Positions 43,477-54,262 of a DNA stretch of 64,000 nucleotides are shown here, in pieces (position 1 is the first letter of the stretch; each line of letters begins with the position of its first letter). The notes beneath the pieces are model-generated. The model saw nothing but the letters and a program-made list of their open reading frames with translations. It did no database searches and was not told the DNA's origin. The translations under genes and the position numbers were made by a program. Origin of the DNA: Microcella alkaliphila (lineage in GTDB: Bacteria; Actinomycetota; Actinomycetes; Actinomycetales; Microbacteriaceae); contig NZ_SGXT01000011.1 of the NCBI RefSeq assembly GCF_004216855.1, positions 186,001 to 250,000 on the forward strand. Reading direction: 5' to 3'.

Positions 43477-44493
43477 GTGAGTCAGCAGGTCGCGCAGAGG
43501 CCGTCGATCGTCCGCCGCTTCGTGGGGTGGCTGCCCACCGAGGTCACGCGCCGCGTGCGTGTCTTCGCCTGGCTGTCCCTGATCAGCCAGACCCTGATCG
43601 TCGGCACGGGCGGCGCCGTTCGGTTGACCGGTTCGGGTCTGGGCTGTCCCACGTGGCCGCGTTGCACCGAGGAGTCGTTTATTGCGACGCCCGAGATGGG
43701 CATTCACGGCGCCGTCGAGTTCGGCAACCGTCTGTTGACCTTCGTGCTCATCATCATCGCGATCGTCGCGTTCCTCTTCGTCGTGCGGATGCGGCGCGAG
43801 CGCCCCGAGCTGTTGCGCCTCACCGTCGCCCTCGGGCTGGGGATTCCGATCCAGGCGGTGATCGGGGGCATCACCGTCCTCACCAACCTCAACCCCTATG
43901 TCGTCGGCCTCCACTTCGTGGTGTCGGCTGTGCTGGTTGCCCTCGCCACCGTCTTTGTCGCCCGCGTTTACCGCGGAAAGAAGGTCGACCGCTTTGTCGT
44001 GAACGCACGATTCCGCGCGATTGCCATGGTCACCGCCGTCGGCGTGTGGATCACCGTGCTCGTCGGAATCCTCGTGACCGGCTCCGGTCCGCACGCTGGC
44101 GATGAGGGCGCGGCCCGCAACGGGCTGGACTCCGAGCTCCTGCAGCACATCCACTCGTGGCCCGCCTACATCACGGGCGTGCTCTCGCTCGCGCTCATGG
44201 TGTGGGCGTTGCGCACCGGGCGCTCCGGTTTGCAGAAGGCCACGATCGCTCTGGTCGCCGTCGAGGCGCTGCAAATCGTGATCGGTATTGCTCAGGCTCG
44301 GCTCGGATTGCCGATCATTCTCGTCGGCGTCCACATGGTGCTCGCCTGCGTCCTCGTCGCCGTGATGACGCTCGTGCTCGTGCTGCAGCGTCCGGGAGGG
44401 CGCGAACTAGAAGGGCAGCAGCGGGTCGACGCCGACGGCGACGAAGACGAGCGTCAGGTACGTGATGCTCGCGTGGAACACCTTCATCGGTGA
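43477..44493 (+). CDS. ctaA: Heme A synthase (CtaA/COX15)
   Basis: This 338-residue membrane protein has about eight transmembrane helices and the COX15 signatures [29 protein letters not shown] and [18 protein letters not shown]. Conserved His lie in [10 protein letters not shown] and [11 protein letters not shown]. It oxidises heme O to heme A. GTG 43477 has GAGGGG about 9 nt upstream; GTG 43468 is the alternative. The last 28 or so residues (from REL after VLQRPGG) are charged and are read antisense to the end of ctaB. Confidence 0.94.
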   Translation: MSQQVAQRPSIVRRFVGWLPTEVTRRVRVFAWLSLISQTLIVGTGGAVRLTGSGLGCPTWPRCTEESFIATPEMGIHGAVEFGNRLLTFVLIIIAIVAFLFVVRMRRERPELLRLTVALGLGIPIQAVIGGITVLTNLNPYVVGLHFVVSAVLVALATVFVARVYRGKKVDRFVVNARFRAIAMVTAVGVWITVLVGILVTGSGPHAGDEGAARNGLDSELLQHIHSWPAYITGVLSLALMVWALRTGRSGLQKATIALVAVEALQIVIGIAQARLGLPIILVGVHMVLACVLVAVMTLVLVLQRPGGRELEGQQRVDADGDEDERQVRDARVEHLHR

Positions 44494-45330
44494 CACGTCG
44501 TCGAGACCGCGCGCTGCGCGGCCGTAGAGCCGGTGGCTCTCGACGATGAACCAGCCGCCGGCCAGAACGGCGACGGCGGTGTAGAGCGCCCCCATCGGCG
44601 CCACCGGGATGAGCAGCAGCGACATCGCCACGGTGGCCCAGGCGTACAGCACCACCTGAACGCCGACGACAGTACGCCCGCGCACGACAGCGAGCATGGG
44701 CACGCTCGCTTCCGCATAGTCGTCGCGGTACCGCATCGACAGCGGCCAGTAGTGCGGCGGCGTCCAGAGGAAAACGACCAAGAACAGGATGATCGGGGCC
44801 CAGTCGAGCGACCCGGTTACCGCGCTCCAGCCGATCAGTACGGGGAAGCAGCCGGCGATCCCGCCCCAAATGATGTTCTGTTCCGTACGACGCTTCAGAA
44901 CGAGCGTGTAGATCACGACGTAGAACACAATTGCGGCGAACGCCAGAGAGGCTGCGAGAAGGTTCGTGGTCGCCCAGAGCCACACGATCGAGCCGACGCC
45001 GATGACGGTCGCGAACACGGTCGCCTGGCGCGCCGTGAGTTCCCCGGTAACCAGCGGACGGTTCTTGGTGCGGTTCATCAGCCGGTCGATGTCGCGATCG
45101 ATGACCATGTTGAACGCGTTCGCCGAACCGGCAGCGAGCGACCCGCCGAGAAGCGTCGCCAGAACGAGCCAGATGCTCGGAAGGCCTCCCTGCGCGAGGA
45201 TCATCACTGGCGCGGTCGTCACCAGCAGCAACTCGATCACGCGTGGCTTCGTCAACGCGACATAAGCGGTGACCGTGCGGCGGAGGGAGGGGCGTGGGGG
45301 GCTGACGACCTGCTCGAGCGCTGTGTCCAT
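44407..45330 (-). CDS. ctaB: Heme O synthase (protoheme IX farnesyltransferase)
   Basis: This 307-residue UbiA-family prenyltransferase has nine or so transmembrane helices. [23 protein letters not shown] is the Asp-rich prenyl-diphosphate site, and [14 protein letters not shown] is the second conserved loop. It makes heme O, the substrate of CtaA. The ctaA gene is convergent and the two coding regions overlap by 87 bp. On its left side ctaB is divergent from tkt. Confidence 0.95.
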   Translation of the reverse strand: MDTALEQVVSPPRPSLRRTVTAYVALTKPRVIELLLVTTAPVMILAQGGLPSIWLVLATLLGGSLAAGSANAFNMVIDRDIDRLMNRTKNRPLVTGELTARQATVFATVIGVGSIVWLWATTNLLAASLAFAAIVFYVVIYTLVLKRRTEQNIIWGGIAGCFPVLIGWSAVTGSLDWAPIILFLVVFLWTPPHYWPLSMRYRDDYAEASVPMLAVVRGRTVVGVQVVLYAWATVAMSLLLIPVAPMGALYTAVAVLAGGWFIVESHRLYGRAARGLDDVSPMKVFHASITYLTLVFVAVGVDPLLPF

Positions 45331-45602
45331 GTCTCCTCTTCACGACGGGCGTCGGTCGCCCGCCATTCTACGGGAGCGTGTCTGGGCGGGCGCCCGGGTG
45401 GCTGCCAGCACGCTCGGAGCGGGCTCCGGGCATCCCTATACTGGGCAGTGCCTGCAGACCGCCGAATTCCGTCTCTCGAACGGGGGTGCCTAGCACCCGG
45501 CTGGATCGCGGTTACGGTCGCCGATGACCGGGCACGGCTGAGACGATGCCGGAGGAGCGCCCCTGCCCACCGGCCGATTCGAGGAAAGGCTGTTTCGCCG
45601 AG
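45331..45602 (+). promoter_or_regulatory. ctaB/tkt intergenic region with a ~150-nt tkt leader
   Basis: TATACT (45437-45442) is a good -10 for tkt, placing the start near 45449 and giving a leader of about 150 nt. It contains the hairpin GGGTGC-CTA-GCACCC (45484-45498) and a GAGGAAAGG ribosome binding site about 15 nt before the ATG. No known riboswitch is recognised. The part before the -10 shows nothing I can name apart from the presumed ctaB promoter. Confidence 0.5.
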
Positions 45603-47696
45603 ATGACCGAACTGACCTGGAACGACCTGGACACCGCCGCCGTCGACACGGGCCGCCTGCTCGCCGCCGACGCCGTGGAGAAGGTCGGTAACGGCCACCC
45701 GGGCACCGCGATGAGCCTGTCGCCCGTCGCCTACCTGCTGCACCAGAAGGTCATGCAACACGACCCGAGCGACCCGACGTGGGTGGGGCGTGACCGCTTC
45801 ATCCTGTCGGCCGGGCACAGCTCTCTGACCCAGTACGTGCAGCTCTACCTTGGCGGCTACGGGCTCGAACTCGACGACCTCAAGGCGCTACGCACCTGGG
45901 ACTCTAAGACGCCCGGCCACCCCGAGTACGGCCACACCGACGGCGTGGAGATCACCACCGGCCCCCTCGGCCAGGGGCTCGCCTCCGCGGTCGGTTTCGC
46001 CTACGCCGCGCGCTTCGAACGCGGTCTGCTCGACCCCGACGCCCCCGCGGGGGAAAGCCCCTTCGATCACCACGTGTATGTCATTGCGGGTGACGGCGAC
46101 ATTCAGGAGGGCGTGACCTCCGAAGCCGGCTCCCTTGCCGGCCACCAGCAGCTCGGCAACCTCATCGCGATCTATGACTCGAACCAGATCTCGATCGAGG
46201 ACGACACGAACATCGCCTTCACCGAGGATGTCGCCGCGCGCTACCGCGCGTACGGATGGCATGTCATCGAGGTCGACTGGAAGAAGTCGGGCGAGTACGT
46301 CGAAGACGTTCACGAACTGTATTCGGCCATCGAGGCGGCGAAAGCGGAGACGGCGAAGCCGAGTCTGATCGTGCTGAAGACCATCATCGGCTGGCCCGCC
46401 CCGACCAAGCAGAACACGGGGAAAATCCACGGCTCGGCGCTCGGCGCAGACGAGCTCGCCGCGACGAAGAAGGCCATGGGGCGTGACCCCGAGGCCACGT
46501 TTCTCGTCGACGACGCCGTCATCGCGCACACCCGCCAGGCCGTCGAACGCGGTGCGGAGCGGCACGCTGCGTGGCAGACGCGTTTTGACGCCTGGGCGAG
46601 TGCGAACCCCGAGAAGAAGGCCCTGTTCGCCCGCATGCAAGCGGGTGAACTGCCCGACGGCCTCGCCGACGCGCTTCCCGTCTTCGAGGGCGGCACCAGC
46701 GTGTCGACGCGCGCCGCGAGCGGCAAGGTCATCAACGCGATTGCGCCGCACCTGCCCGAGTTCTGGGGCGGGTCGGCCGACCTTGCCGAGTCGAACCTGA
46801 CCACCATCCACGACGGCGGCTCCTTCGCGCCCGGCGAGCACTCGACGAAGGAGTGGACCGCCTCGCCGTACGGCCGTGTGATGCACTTCGGCATTCGCGA
46901 GCACGCCATGGGCGCGATCCTCAACGGCATCGCGCTGCACGGCCGCACCCGCGTTTTCGGCGGCACGTTCCTCATCTTTAGCGACTACATGCGCCCGTCC
47001 GTGCGCCTCGCGGCGCTCATGCGCATCCCGGTCACCTACGTGTGGACACACGACTCGGTGGCGCTGGGTGAAGACGGCCCGACCCACCAGCCCATCGAAC
47101 AGTTGGCGTCACTGCGCGCGATTCCCGGACTCGAGATCGTACGCCCGGCGGACGCGAACGAGACGGCGCACGCCTGGCTCGCCGTCCTCGAGCGCTTCGA
47201 CCGTCCGGTGGGCCTCGCGCTGACCCGCCAGAACATTCCGGTGTTCGAGCGTGGCGACGGGGACGCCGAGGGCGACACCCTCGCCTCGGCCCGCCACACG
47301 GCTCGCGGCGGGTATGTGCTCGCCGAGGCCGCCAACGGATCGCCCGATGTGATTCTGATCGCCACCGGTTCTGAGGTGCAGTTGGCCCTTGAGGCCCGGA
47401 CGCGGCTCGCCGCGGACGGCGTGCACGCGCGCGTCGTGTCGATGCCGAGCGTCGAATGGTTCGATGAACAGCCGGCCGACTACCGGGAGGCCGTCCTGCC
47501 GCCGTCCGTGACCGCGCGCGTCGCCGTCGAAGCCGGTCTCGGTCTCACGTGGCACCGTTTCGTGGGCGACCGCGGCCGCATCGTCTCGATCGAGCACTTC
47601 GGCGCCAGCGCCGATTACCAGACCCTCTTCCGCGAATTCGGCATCACCACCGACGCGGTCGTCGCCGCCGCCCGAGAGACCCTCGCCGCCGGCTGA
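45603..47696 (+). CDS. tkt: Transketolase
   Basis: This 697-residue ThDP enzyme has [18 protein letters not shown] at the N-terminus, the ThDP/metal motif [20 protein letters not shown] near residue 163, and [18 protein letters not shown] in the middle domain. It is of normal length. It transfers two-carbon units in the non-oxidative pentose phosphate pathway. It is the first gene of the operon tkt-tal-pgi-zwf-opcA-pgl; tal follows after 50 bp. Confidence 0.97.
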   Translation: MTELTWNDLDTAAVDTGRLLAADAVEKVGNGHPGTAMSLSPVAYLLHQKVMQHDPSDPTWVGRDRFILSAGHSSLTQYVQLYLGGYGLELDDLKALRTWDSKTPGHPEYGHTDGVEITTGPLGQGLASAVGFAYAARFERGLLDPDAPAGESPFDHHVYVIAGDGDIQEGVTSEAGSLAGHQQLGNLIAIYDSNQISIEDDTNIAFTEDVAARYRAYGWHVIEVDWKKSGEYVEDVHELYSAIEAAKAETAKPSLIVLKTIIGWPAPTKQNTGKIHGSALGADELAATKKAMGRDPEATFLVDDAVIAHTRQAVERGAERHAAWQTRFDAWASANPEKKALFARMQAGELPDGLADALPVFEGGTSVSTRAASGKVINAIAPHLPEFWGGSADLAESNLTTIHDGGSFAPGEHSTKEWTASPYGRVMHFGIREHAMGAILNGIALHGRTRVFGGTFLIFSDYMRPSVRLAALMRIPVTYVWTHDSVALGEDGPTHQPIEQLASLRAIPGLEIVRPADANETAHAWLAVLERFDRPVGLALTRQNIPVFERGDGDAEGDTLASARHTARGGYVLAEAANGSPDVILIATGSEVQLALEARTRLAADGVHARVVSMPSVEWFDEQPADYREAVLPPSVTARVAVEAGLGLTWHRFVGDRGRIVSIEHFGASADYQTLFREFGITTDAVVAAARETLAAG

Positions 47697-47746
47697 CCTC
47701 CGCCCTCGCTCCTTTCGCACCGCCACCACTCACACCAAGGATTCTC

Positions 47747-48856
47747 ATGACCAGCACCCCCACCGCCCGGCTCAGCGACGTCGGCGTCAGCATCTGGCTC
47801 GACGACCTGTCCCGCGACCGCATCACGTCCGGCGGCCTCGAGCGCCTGATCGCCGAGCGCAACGTCGTCGGAGTCACCACGAACCCGACCATCTTCGCCG
47901 CGGCATTGGCGACCGGCACGACGTACGACGACCAGATTCGCGAGCTTGCCGCAGCAGGTGCCGACGTCACGAGCGCCGTTTTCGAGATCACCACCGACGA
48001 CGTTGCCGCCGCGAGCGACATCTTCGCCGGGGTCTCGGAGGCCACGGGCGGCCGTGACGGCCGCGTCTCCATCGAGGTCGAGCCGGGCCTCGCACACGAC
48101 GCCGCTGGCACCGCGCAGCAGGCGCGTGAGCTGTGGGCGAAGGTCGACCGCCCGAACGCCATGATCAAGATTCCGGCGACCGTCGAAGGTCTCACCGCGA
48201 TCACCGAAACCATCGCCGCCGGCATCAGTGTGAACGTCACGCTCATCTTCAGCCTTGAGCGCTACCGCGCTGTCGTCGAGGCGTACCTGGCCGGTCTCGA
48301 GCAGGCGAAAGAAGCCGGACACGACCTGTCGAGCATCCATTCGGTTGCGTCGTTCTTCGTCTCGCGCGTGGACTCGGAGATCGACTCGCGCCTCGTCGCG
48401 ATCGGTTCGCCGGAGGCGCTCGCTCTGAAGAGCAAGGCCGGAATCGCGAACGCCCGTCTTGCCTACGAGGCGTTCGAAGAGCTTTTTGCCAGCGACCGTG
48501 CGCGCGCTCTGCTCGACGCCGGGGCGAATGCGCAACGCCCACTGTGGGCGTCGACCGGCGTCAAGGACCCGGCGCTGCCGGACACCCTCTATGTGACGCA
48601 ACTGGCTGTGGCGCACACCGTCAACACCATGCCCGAGAAGACGCTTGAAGCGACCTTCGACCACGGCGACATCAGCGGCGACACCGTGAGCGGAAGCTAC
48701 GACGAGGCCCGTGAGGTTCTTGCCGCTCTCGATGGGCTCGGCATCTCGTACGACGAGGTCACGGCAAAGCTCGAGAAGGAGGGCGTCGAGAAGTTCATCG
48801 TGAGCTGGAACGAGCTGCTCGACACCGTCAGCGCGGCGCTCGAGGCGGCTCGATGA
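47747..48856 (+). CDS. tal: Transaldolase
   Basis: This 369-residue protein has GVTTNPTIF near the N-terminus, the Schiff-base Lys141 in MIKIPAT and [15 protein letters not shown]. It is the TalB-like long form typical of actinobacteria. It transfers dihydroxyacetone units between sugar phosphates. Its stop overlaps the pgi start by 4 bp (ATGA). Confidence 0.97.
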   Translation: MTSTPTARLSDVGVSIWLDDLSRDRITSGGLERLIAERNVVGVTTNPTIFAAALATGTTYDDQIRELAAAGADVTSAVFEITTDDVAAASDIFAGVSEATGGRDGRVSIEVEPGLAHDAAGTAQQARELWAKVDRPNAMIKIPATVEGLTAITETIAAGISVNVTLIFSLERYRAVVEAYLAGLEQAKEAGHDLSSIHSVASFFVSRVDSEIDSRLVAIGSPEALALKSKAGIANARLAYEAFEELFASDRARALLDAGANAQRPLWASTGVKDPALPDTLYVTQLAVAHTVNTMPEKTLEATFDHGDISGDTVSGSYDEAREVLAALDGLGISYDEVTAKLEKEGVEKFIVSWNELLDTVSAALEAAR

Positions 48857-50448
48857 GCGCGACCGTCGAGGCGCGCGGCGCGGCGCTCGAGGCCATCAAC
48901 CGGCACGTGCCGCAGCTCGTGGCCGACCGGGTCGCGAGCCGCATCACGGGAGGTGACGCAACGCTCTGGGGCGAGGCGGCCGAGGCTGAGGCCTCCATCC
49001 GCTTGGGCTGGACGCAGGCCGTGTCGGTCTCGCGACCGCTCGTCGCCGAGATCGCCGAGCTGCGCGGGCAGCTGCACGAGCGCGGCGTTGACCGCATCGT
49101 GCTCTGCGGCATGGGTGGCTCGTCCCTCGCGCCCGAGGTCATCACCCGCACGGCCGGCGTGCCGCTCGTCGTGCTCGACTCCACCGACCCCGACCAGGTC
49201 GCCTCCGCCGTCGACCAGCACCTGGAGCGCACGGCCGTCGTCGTGTCGTCGAAGTCGGGCTCGACGGTCGAGACCGACAGCCAGAAGCGTGCGTTCGAAA
49301 CCGCGTTCCGTGCATCCGGTATCGACCCGGCCGAGCGCATCATCATCGTGACCGACCCCGATTCGCCGCTGCACAAGGCGTCCGACGAGGCCGGCTACCG
49401 CGTATTCACCGCCGACCCGACCGTCGGCGGCCGCTACAGCGCGCTCACCGCCTTCGGCCTGGTGCCGAGCGGTCTGGCCGGTGTCGACCTGGACGCGCTG
49501 CTCGACGAAGCAGACGCTGCGTCGCTGCCGCTCGCCGTCGACTCGGAGTCGAACCCCGGCCTGCGGCTCGGCGCCGCAATCGCGGGGACCTCTCCCCGTC
49601 GCGACAAGCTCGTCATCGTCGCCGACGGAACCCACATCGTGGGGCTGGGCGACTGGGTCGAGCAGCTCGTCGCCGAGTCGACCGGTAAAGACGGCACCGG
49701 CATTCTGCCCGTCGTCGTCGGCGTCGACGCCCCCGAGCTCACCTCGGGCGCCGCTGACGTTCAGGTGCTGCGGCACGTCGCCGACCGCAAAGCGACGCGT
49801 GAGGTCGCCGATCATGAGATTGAGGTGTCGGGTTCGCTCGGCGCTCTTCTCATGACCTGGGAGTACGCGACCGCTATTGCGGGGCGGCTGCTCGGCATCA
49901 ACCCGTTCGACCAGCCCGATGTCGAAAGCGCCAAGGTCGCCGCGCGTGGCCTGCTCGATCACCGGCCCGAGCCGGTCGCACCGGCGGTCATCGACGGCGG
50001 GATCGCCGTCACCGGCCCGGATGCTCTGGTCGCCGGCACGACATCGGTCGCCGATGCCGTCGCGCGGCTCCGAGACGCGGTCCCTGCCGACGGCTATATC
50101 GCCGTCCAGGCGTACCTCGACAGACTTGCTCACCCGGAGCTCGAGGCGATCCGTCACGCGCTTGCCGCGCAATCTGGTCGCCCGGTGACGTTCGGGTGGG
50201 GTCCGCGCTTCCTGCACTCGACGGGCCAGTACCACAAGGGTGGACCCGCACATGGCGTCTTCCTTCAGATCGTGGGAACCCCGGCGAACGACCGCGAGAT
50301 CGAGGGTCGACCGTTCACCTTTGGGGAACTGATCGCCGCCCAGGCCGCCGGTGATGCCCGCGTGCTCGCCGACCACGGACGCCCGGTTCTGACCCTCACC
50401 GTCGCCGACGACGACGCGATCGCCGCGCTGATCGCTGCCATCGTCTGA
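48853..50448 (+). CDS. pgi: Glucose-6-phosphate isomerase
   Basis: This 531-residue protein has the SIS-domain signatures [15 protein letters not shown] and [19 protein letters not shown], and [18 protein letters not shown]. The C-terminal region has [19 protein letters not shown], which carries the conserved Lys. It resembles the divergent PGI form found in actinobacterial PPP operons, and its N-terminus is shorter than in classical enzymes. It converts glucose 6-phosphate and fructose 6-phosphate, joining glycolysis to the PPP genes around it. Confidence 0.92.
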   Translation: MSATVEARGAALEAINRHVPQLVADRVASRITGGDATLWGEAAEAEASIRLGWTQAVSVSRPLVAEIAELRGQLHERGVDRIVLCGMGGSSLAPEVITRTAGVPLVVLDSTDPDQVASAVDQHLERTAVVVSSKSGSTVETDSQKRAFETAFRASGIDPAERIIIVTDPDSPLHKASDEAGYRVFTADPTVGGRYSALTAFGLVPSGLAGVDLDALLDEADAASLPLAVDSESNPGLRLGAAIAGTSPRRDKLVIVADGTHIVGLGDWVEQLVAESTGKDGTGILPVVVGVDAPELTSGAADVQVLRHVADRKATREVADHEIEVSGSLGALLMTWEYATAIAGRLLGINPFDQPDVESAKVAARGLLDHRPEPVAPAVIDGGIAVTGPDALVAGTTSVADAVARLRDAVPADGYIAVQAYLDRLAHPELEAIRHALAAQSGRPVTFGWGPRFLHSTGQYHKGGPAHGVFLQIVGTPANDREIEGRPFTFGELIAAQAAGDARVLADHGRPVLTLTVADDDAIAALIAAIV

Positions 50449-50468
50449 CCCTCCGGACGGAGCACCAC

Positions 50469-52013
50469 GTGACCGCACCACACCGGATCGCGGCGGGGAT
50501 GAACCCGTTGCGCTCCCCCGACGATCGGCGTCTGAATCGGATCGCCGGCCCCAGCAGTCTCATCATCTTCGGCGTGACGGGTGACCTATCCCGCAAGAAG
50601 CTGATGCCTGCCGTCTACGACCTCGCCAACCGAGGCCTCCTTCCCCCGGGCTTCGGCCTCGTCGGGTTCGCGCGCCGCGAGTGGGAACGGCACGATTTCG
50701 AGAAGGTCGTGCACGATGCCGTGCGGCAGTACGCACGCACCCCCTTCGATGAAGAGGTGTGGCGGCAACTGCGGACGGGCATCCGCTTTGTTCAGGGCGA
50801 CTTCGACGACGATGACGCGTTCACGCGGTTGTCAGACACGATCGACGAGCTCGACCGCGAGCGCGGCACGATGGGAAACCACGCCTTCTACCTGTCGATC
50901 CCGCCCAAGTCGTTCCCCGTGGTCACGGAACAGCTCCGCCGCAGTGGCCTCGCGGAGGCGAAGCCCGGCCAGTGGCGACGGGTCGTCATCGAGAAGCCGT
51001 TCGGCAGCGACCTGACGACGGCACGCGAACTGAACAACGTGGTCGAGTCGGTGTTCCCGCCGGACTCGGTGTTCCGCATCGACCATTACCTCGGCAAAGA
51101 GACGGTGCAGAACATCCTCGCGCTGCGCTTTGCCAACATGCTCTACGAGCCGATCTGGAACGCCAACTACGTCGACCACGTCCAGATCACGATGGCCGAA
51201 GACATCGGCGTCGGCGGGCGGGCCGGCTACTACGACGGCATCGGCGCGGCCCGCGACGTCATCCAGAACCACCTCCTTCAGCTGCTCGCCCTCACCGCGA
51301 TGGAAGAGCCGGTCTCGTTCGACGCCGCCGACCTGCGCGCGGAAAAGGAGAAGGTACTCTCGGCCGTGCGGCTGCCGAAAGACCTCGCCGCCGGCACGGC
51401 GCGCGGTCAGTACGCGAGCGGCTGGCAGGGCGGCGAGTGGGTTCCCGGCTTCCTCGAAGAGGACGGCATGAACCCCGAGTCGGTCACCGAGACCTACGCG
51501 GCGATGCGACTCGACATCAACACGCGGCGGTGGGCGGGCGTGCCCTTCTACCTACGAGCGGGCAAGCGACTCGGTCGCCGCGTCACCGAGATCGCGGTCG
51601 TCTTCAAGCGTGCCCCGCAATACCTGTTCGCCGAGTCGCAGACCTCCGCGCTCGGCCAGAACGCACTCGTCATCCGAGTGCAGCCGGACGAGGGCGTGAC
51701 GATCCGCTTCGGGTCGAAGGTGCCGGGCGCGGGCATGCAGGTCCGCGACGTGACGATGGACTTCGGATACGGCCACGCCTTCACCGAGGCCAGCCCCGAA
51801 GCCTACGAACGACTCATTCTCGACGTGCTGCTCGGTGATCCGCCGCTATTCCCCCGGCACGAAGAGGTCGAACTCAGCTGGAAGATTCTCGACCCGATCG
51901 AAGAATTCTGGGCGACGCAGGGCCAGCCCGAGCAGTATGCGCCGGGAACCTGGGGTCCGGCGTCGGCCGACGCGTTGCTGGCACGCGATGGACGCGTCTG
52001 GAGGCGACCATGA
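50469..52013 (+). CDS. zwf: Glucose-6-phosphate dehydrogenase
   Basis: This 514-residue enzyme has the nucleotide motif FGVTGDLSRKKLMPAVYDL, EKPFGSD, and the catalytic RIDHYLGKE, with His206 and Lys210. It carries out the first step of the oxidative pentose phosphate pathway and makes NADPH. GTG 50469 is 20 bp after pgi. The stop overlaps opcA (ATGA), in keeping with the known need for OpcA in actinobacteria. Confidence 0.97.
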   Translation: MTAPHRIAAGMNPLRSPDDRRLNRIAGPSSLIIFGVTGDLSRKKLMPAVYDLANRGLLPPGFGLVGFARREWERHDFEKVVHDAVRQYARTPFDEEVWRQLRTGIRFVQGDFDDDDAFTRLSDTIDELDRERGTMGNHAFYLSIPPKSFPVVTEQLRRSGLAEAKPGQWRRVVIEKPFGSDLTTARELNNVVESVFPPDSVFRIDHYLGKETVQNILALRFANMLYEPIWNANYVDHVQITMAEDIGVGGRAGYYDGIGAARDVIQNHLLQLLALTAMEEPVSFDAADLRAEKEKVLSAVRLPKDLAAGTARGQYASGWQGGEWVPGFLEEDGMNPESVTETYAAMRLDINTRRWAGVPFYLRAGKRLGRRVTEIAVVFKRAPQYLFAESQTSALGQNALVIRVQPDEGVTIRFGSKVPGAGMQVRDVTMDFGYGHAFTEASPEAYERLILDVLLGDPPLFPRHEEVELSWKILDPIEEFWATQGQPEQYAPGTWGPASADALLARDGRVWRRP

Positions 52014-52942
52014 TCATCCCCCTGCCCGACACGACCGCGAGTGCCGTCTCGAAGGCGCTCGTGCGCATCCGCGAGGAAGCGGGCGCCGTGGCCCTCGGCC
52101 GCGTGCTGACGCTCATCATCGCCACCCGCATCGGCCACGAGGAAGACGCAATCGCGGCCGCCAATGAGGCGTCGCGCGAGCATCCCATGCGCATCATCGT
52201 GGTCGCGACCAACGGCGCCGACGCCGAATCGCGTCTCGACGCCGAGATTCGGGTGGGTGGCGACGCCGGTGCCAGCGAAGTCATCATCCTGCGCGCGCAC
52301 GGCGACACGGCGACAGACCAGCGCGGCCTCGTGACGGGGCTCTTGCTGCCGGACGCCCCCGTCGTCACGTGGTGGCCGGAAGAGTGCCCGAGCGCCGTTC
52401 ATCACACGCCGCTCGGCTCGTTGGCGCAGCGACGCATCACCGACTCGGCGTCGAACGAACGACCACTGGATGCGCTTCGTCGCGTCGCCGACGGCTACCA
52501 GCCCGGCGACACAGACTTTGCGTGGACGCGCCTCACCCTGTGGCGTGCCCAGCTCGCTGCCACCCTTGACCAACCCCCGTTCGAGCCCATCACCCGTGTT
52601 GAGGTGTCGGGAGCCGATGACTCGCCCTCGACCGTGCTCCTCGCTGCCTGGCTGCAGACTCGGCTCGGTGTGCCGGTCGACGTCGACGTCGCCGACGGCA
52701 ACCCCTCGACCGGGATCCACCGCGTCGTCTTGCACCGTGACAGCGGTCCGATCACGCTCGACCGGAGCGAGCCCGGCATCGCCACCCTCACACAGCCGGG
52801 TCAGCCGACACACGAGATTGCCCTCCCCAGGAGGCCGCTTCGGGAATGTCTCGCGGAAGAATTGCGTAGGCTCGACCCCGACGACGCCTTCGGCGACGTG
52901 ATCCTCAGCGGCTTCGGCGCGCTGGGGGCGACGACGCCCTAG
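52010..52942 (+). CDS. opcA: Glucose-6-phosphate dehydrogenase assembly protein OpcA
   Basis: This 310-residue protein is of the OpcA family, required for full activity of Zwf in cyanobacteria and actinobacteria. The recognisable blocks are LTLIIATRIGHEEDAIAAANEASREHPMRIIVV, GDTATDQRGLVTGLLLPDAPVVTWWPE and RITDSASNERP. It has no known catalytic residues. Its start overlaps the zwf stop by 4 bp. Confidence 0.95.
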   Translation: MIIPLPDTTASAVSKALVRIREEAGAVALGRVLTLIIATRIGHEEDAIAAANEASREHPMRIIVVATNGADAESRLDAEIRVGGDAGASEVIILRAHGDTATDQRGLVTGLLLPDAPVVTWWPEECPSAVHHTPLGSLAQRRITDSASNERPLDALRRVADGYQPGDTDFAWTRLTLWRAQLAATLDQPPFEPITRVEVSGADDSPSTVLLAAWLQTRLGVPVDVDVADGNPSTGIHRVVLHRDSGPITLDRSEPGIATLTQPGQPTHEIALPRRPLRECLAEELRRLDPDDAFGDVILSGFGALGATTP

Positions 52943-52976
52943 CGCCTCCCCCGCACCGGAAAGGCACCACCGCACT

Positions 52977-53816
52977 GTGAGCACCGATCGCCGCGTTCTC
53001 GTCCACCCCGACCGCACGACCCTTGCGGGCAGCGTGGCAGCTCGGTTCATCACGAAGATGATCGACCTCATCGAAGACGAGGGCGAGGCGCACGTGGTTC
53101 TCACCGGCGGGTCAGTGGGTATCGAGGTGCTGGAGGCCATCGCACACTCCCCCGCGCGCGACAGCCTCGACTGGTCGGCGCTGCACGTGTGGTGGGGCGA
53201 CGAACGCTGGCTTCCCCGCGGCGACGACGAGCGCAACGAAACCCAAGCCCGGCACGCCCTCCTCGATCACCTCGCCATTCCCGATGAGAACGTTCACCCG
53301 TTCCCGGCGAGCGACGACGGGCTCGACCTGGAGGAGGCGGCGAGCCGATACGCCGACGAGTTGCGCGCGCACGCGCGCGACGGTGCCGAGCATCCGAGAT
53401 TCGCGATCGTCTTCCTGGGCGTCGGGCCCGATGGACACATCGCCTCGCTGTTCCCGGAGCGGCCGGGACCGCTCGTCGACGACCGCACCGTCATCGCTCT
53501 CGACGATTCACCGAAACCGCCGTCGGGGCGCCTCAGCCTCACCCTGCCCGTTATCCGCAATTCCGAGCGGGTGTGGCTCGTACTGGCCGGCGCCGACAAG
53601 GCCCCCGCTCTCGGTCTCGCTCTCGCGGGCGCGAACCCAGCTGATGTGCCCGCGGCCGGCGCGCAGGGCACCAAGCGCACGGTTTTCTTCGTCGATCAGG
53701 ACGCGGCGACCGACGTTCCCGAATCCCTGACAACGCCGCCGAGCTACTGGACGGGCGCCATGGACCAGCAGGACTGGATGCCCTCGGAGTGGACGCCGAG
53801 CAGCCCTCGCGGGTAA
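52977..53816 (+). CDS. pgl: 6-phosphogluconolactonase
   Basis: This 279-residue protein has VVLTGGSVGIEVLEAIA and VWWGDERWLPRGDDERNE, with FLGVGPDGHIASLFPE holding the catalytic His. It hydrolyses 6-phosphogluconolactone, the product of Zwf. It is the last gene of the operon, and GTG 52977 is 34 bp after opcA. The C-terminal 30 residues (YWTGAMDQQDWMPSEWTPSSPRG) extend beyond the usual domain. No gnd gene is present. A terminator follows. Confidence 0.95.
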   Translation: MSTDRRVLVHPDRTTLAGSVAARFITKMIDLIEDEGEAHVVLTGGSVGIEVLEAIAHSPARDSLDWSALHVWWGDERWLPRGDDERNETQARHALLDHLAIPDENVHPFPASDDGLDLEEAASRYADELRAHARDGAEHPRFAIVFLGVGPDGHIASLFPERPGPLVDDRTVIALDDSPKPPSGRLSLTLPVIRNSERVWLVLAGADKAPALGLALAGANPADVPAAGAQGTKRTVFFVDQDAATDVPESLTTPPSYWTGAMDQQDWMPSEWTPSSPRG

Positions 53817-53831
53817 GGCGCCGATACACAC

Positions 53832-53865
53832 AACGCGCCGGCCCGAGAGTTCGGACCGGCGCGTT
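53832..53865. terminator. Bidirectional hairpin terminator between pgl and rbpA
   Basis: A 10-bp stem (AACGCGCCGG, 53832-53841, with CCGGCGCGTT, 53856-53865) is extended inside by CCGA/TCGG. The plus strand ends in TTT and the minus-strand copy also ends in TT, so it can end both the pgl and rbpA transcripts. Confidence 0.85.
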
Positions 53866-53882
53866 TATGCGTCTACGAGACG

Positions 53883-54251
53883 CTACTTGGACGCCTTCGC
53901 GGTGCCACGACGCTCGCGCAGCTTCTGCAGGGCCTCGTCAAGAATTTGGGCCGCCTCTTCCTCCGTACGACGCTCCTTCACGTAGGCGAGGTGCGTCTTG
54001 TACGGCTCGTTCTTCGCCAGCGCGGGCGGGTTGTCCTTGTCGCGACCGGCGGGCAGACCCGACTGCGGCGAATCGATAACGTCGGGGATCTCCTCGTCGG
54101 GCAGGTTCGCCGCAAAGTAGCGAACCGTCTCGTTGCCGAGGGCGTCCCAGTACGACACCGCGACTCGCTCGGCGTGAATGCCGCGGTCTTGTTCGCCCAT
54201 CGGGCCGGAACCGACGCGGGATCCGCGGATCGCGCTTCCTCCTGACACCAT
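53883..54251 (-). CDS. rbpA: RNA polymerase-binding protein RbpA, lacking the zinc ligands
   Basis: This 122-residue protein opens with SAIRGSRVGSGPMGEQDRG, the RbpA basic linker region, and ends in the sigma-interaction helix segment EPYKTHLAYVKERRTEEEAAQILDEALQKLRERR. RbpA binds sigma factor and stabilises the open complex at promoters. In the core domain, where zinc-type RbpA has Cys, His and a CPRC pair, this protein reads YWDALGNE and DSPQSG, so all four ligands are replaced. It is the last gene of a leftward run behind secG. Confidence 0.9.
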   Translation of the reverse strand: MVSGGSAIRGSRVGSGPMGEQDRGIHAERVAVSYWDALGNETVRYFAANLPDEEIPDVIDSPQSGLPAGRDKDNPPALAKNEPYKTHLAYVKERRTEEEAAQILDEALQKLRERRGTAKASK

Positions 54252-54262
54252 GCGGGTACTCC

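Noticed and set aside
48697-50481. 594-residue open frame antisense to tal and pgi
   Set aside because: It lies opposite well-recognised enzymes. It is rich in Arg, Gly, Asp and Val as expected from a GC-rich shadow frame and has no recognisable motif.
51803-53236. 477-residue open frame antisense to zwf, opcA and pgl
   Set aside because: It spans three certain genes on the other strand and is a low-complexity Arg/Ser-rich shadow.
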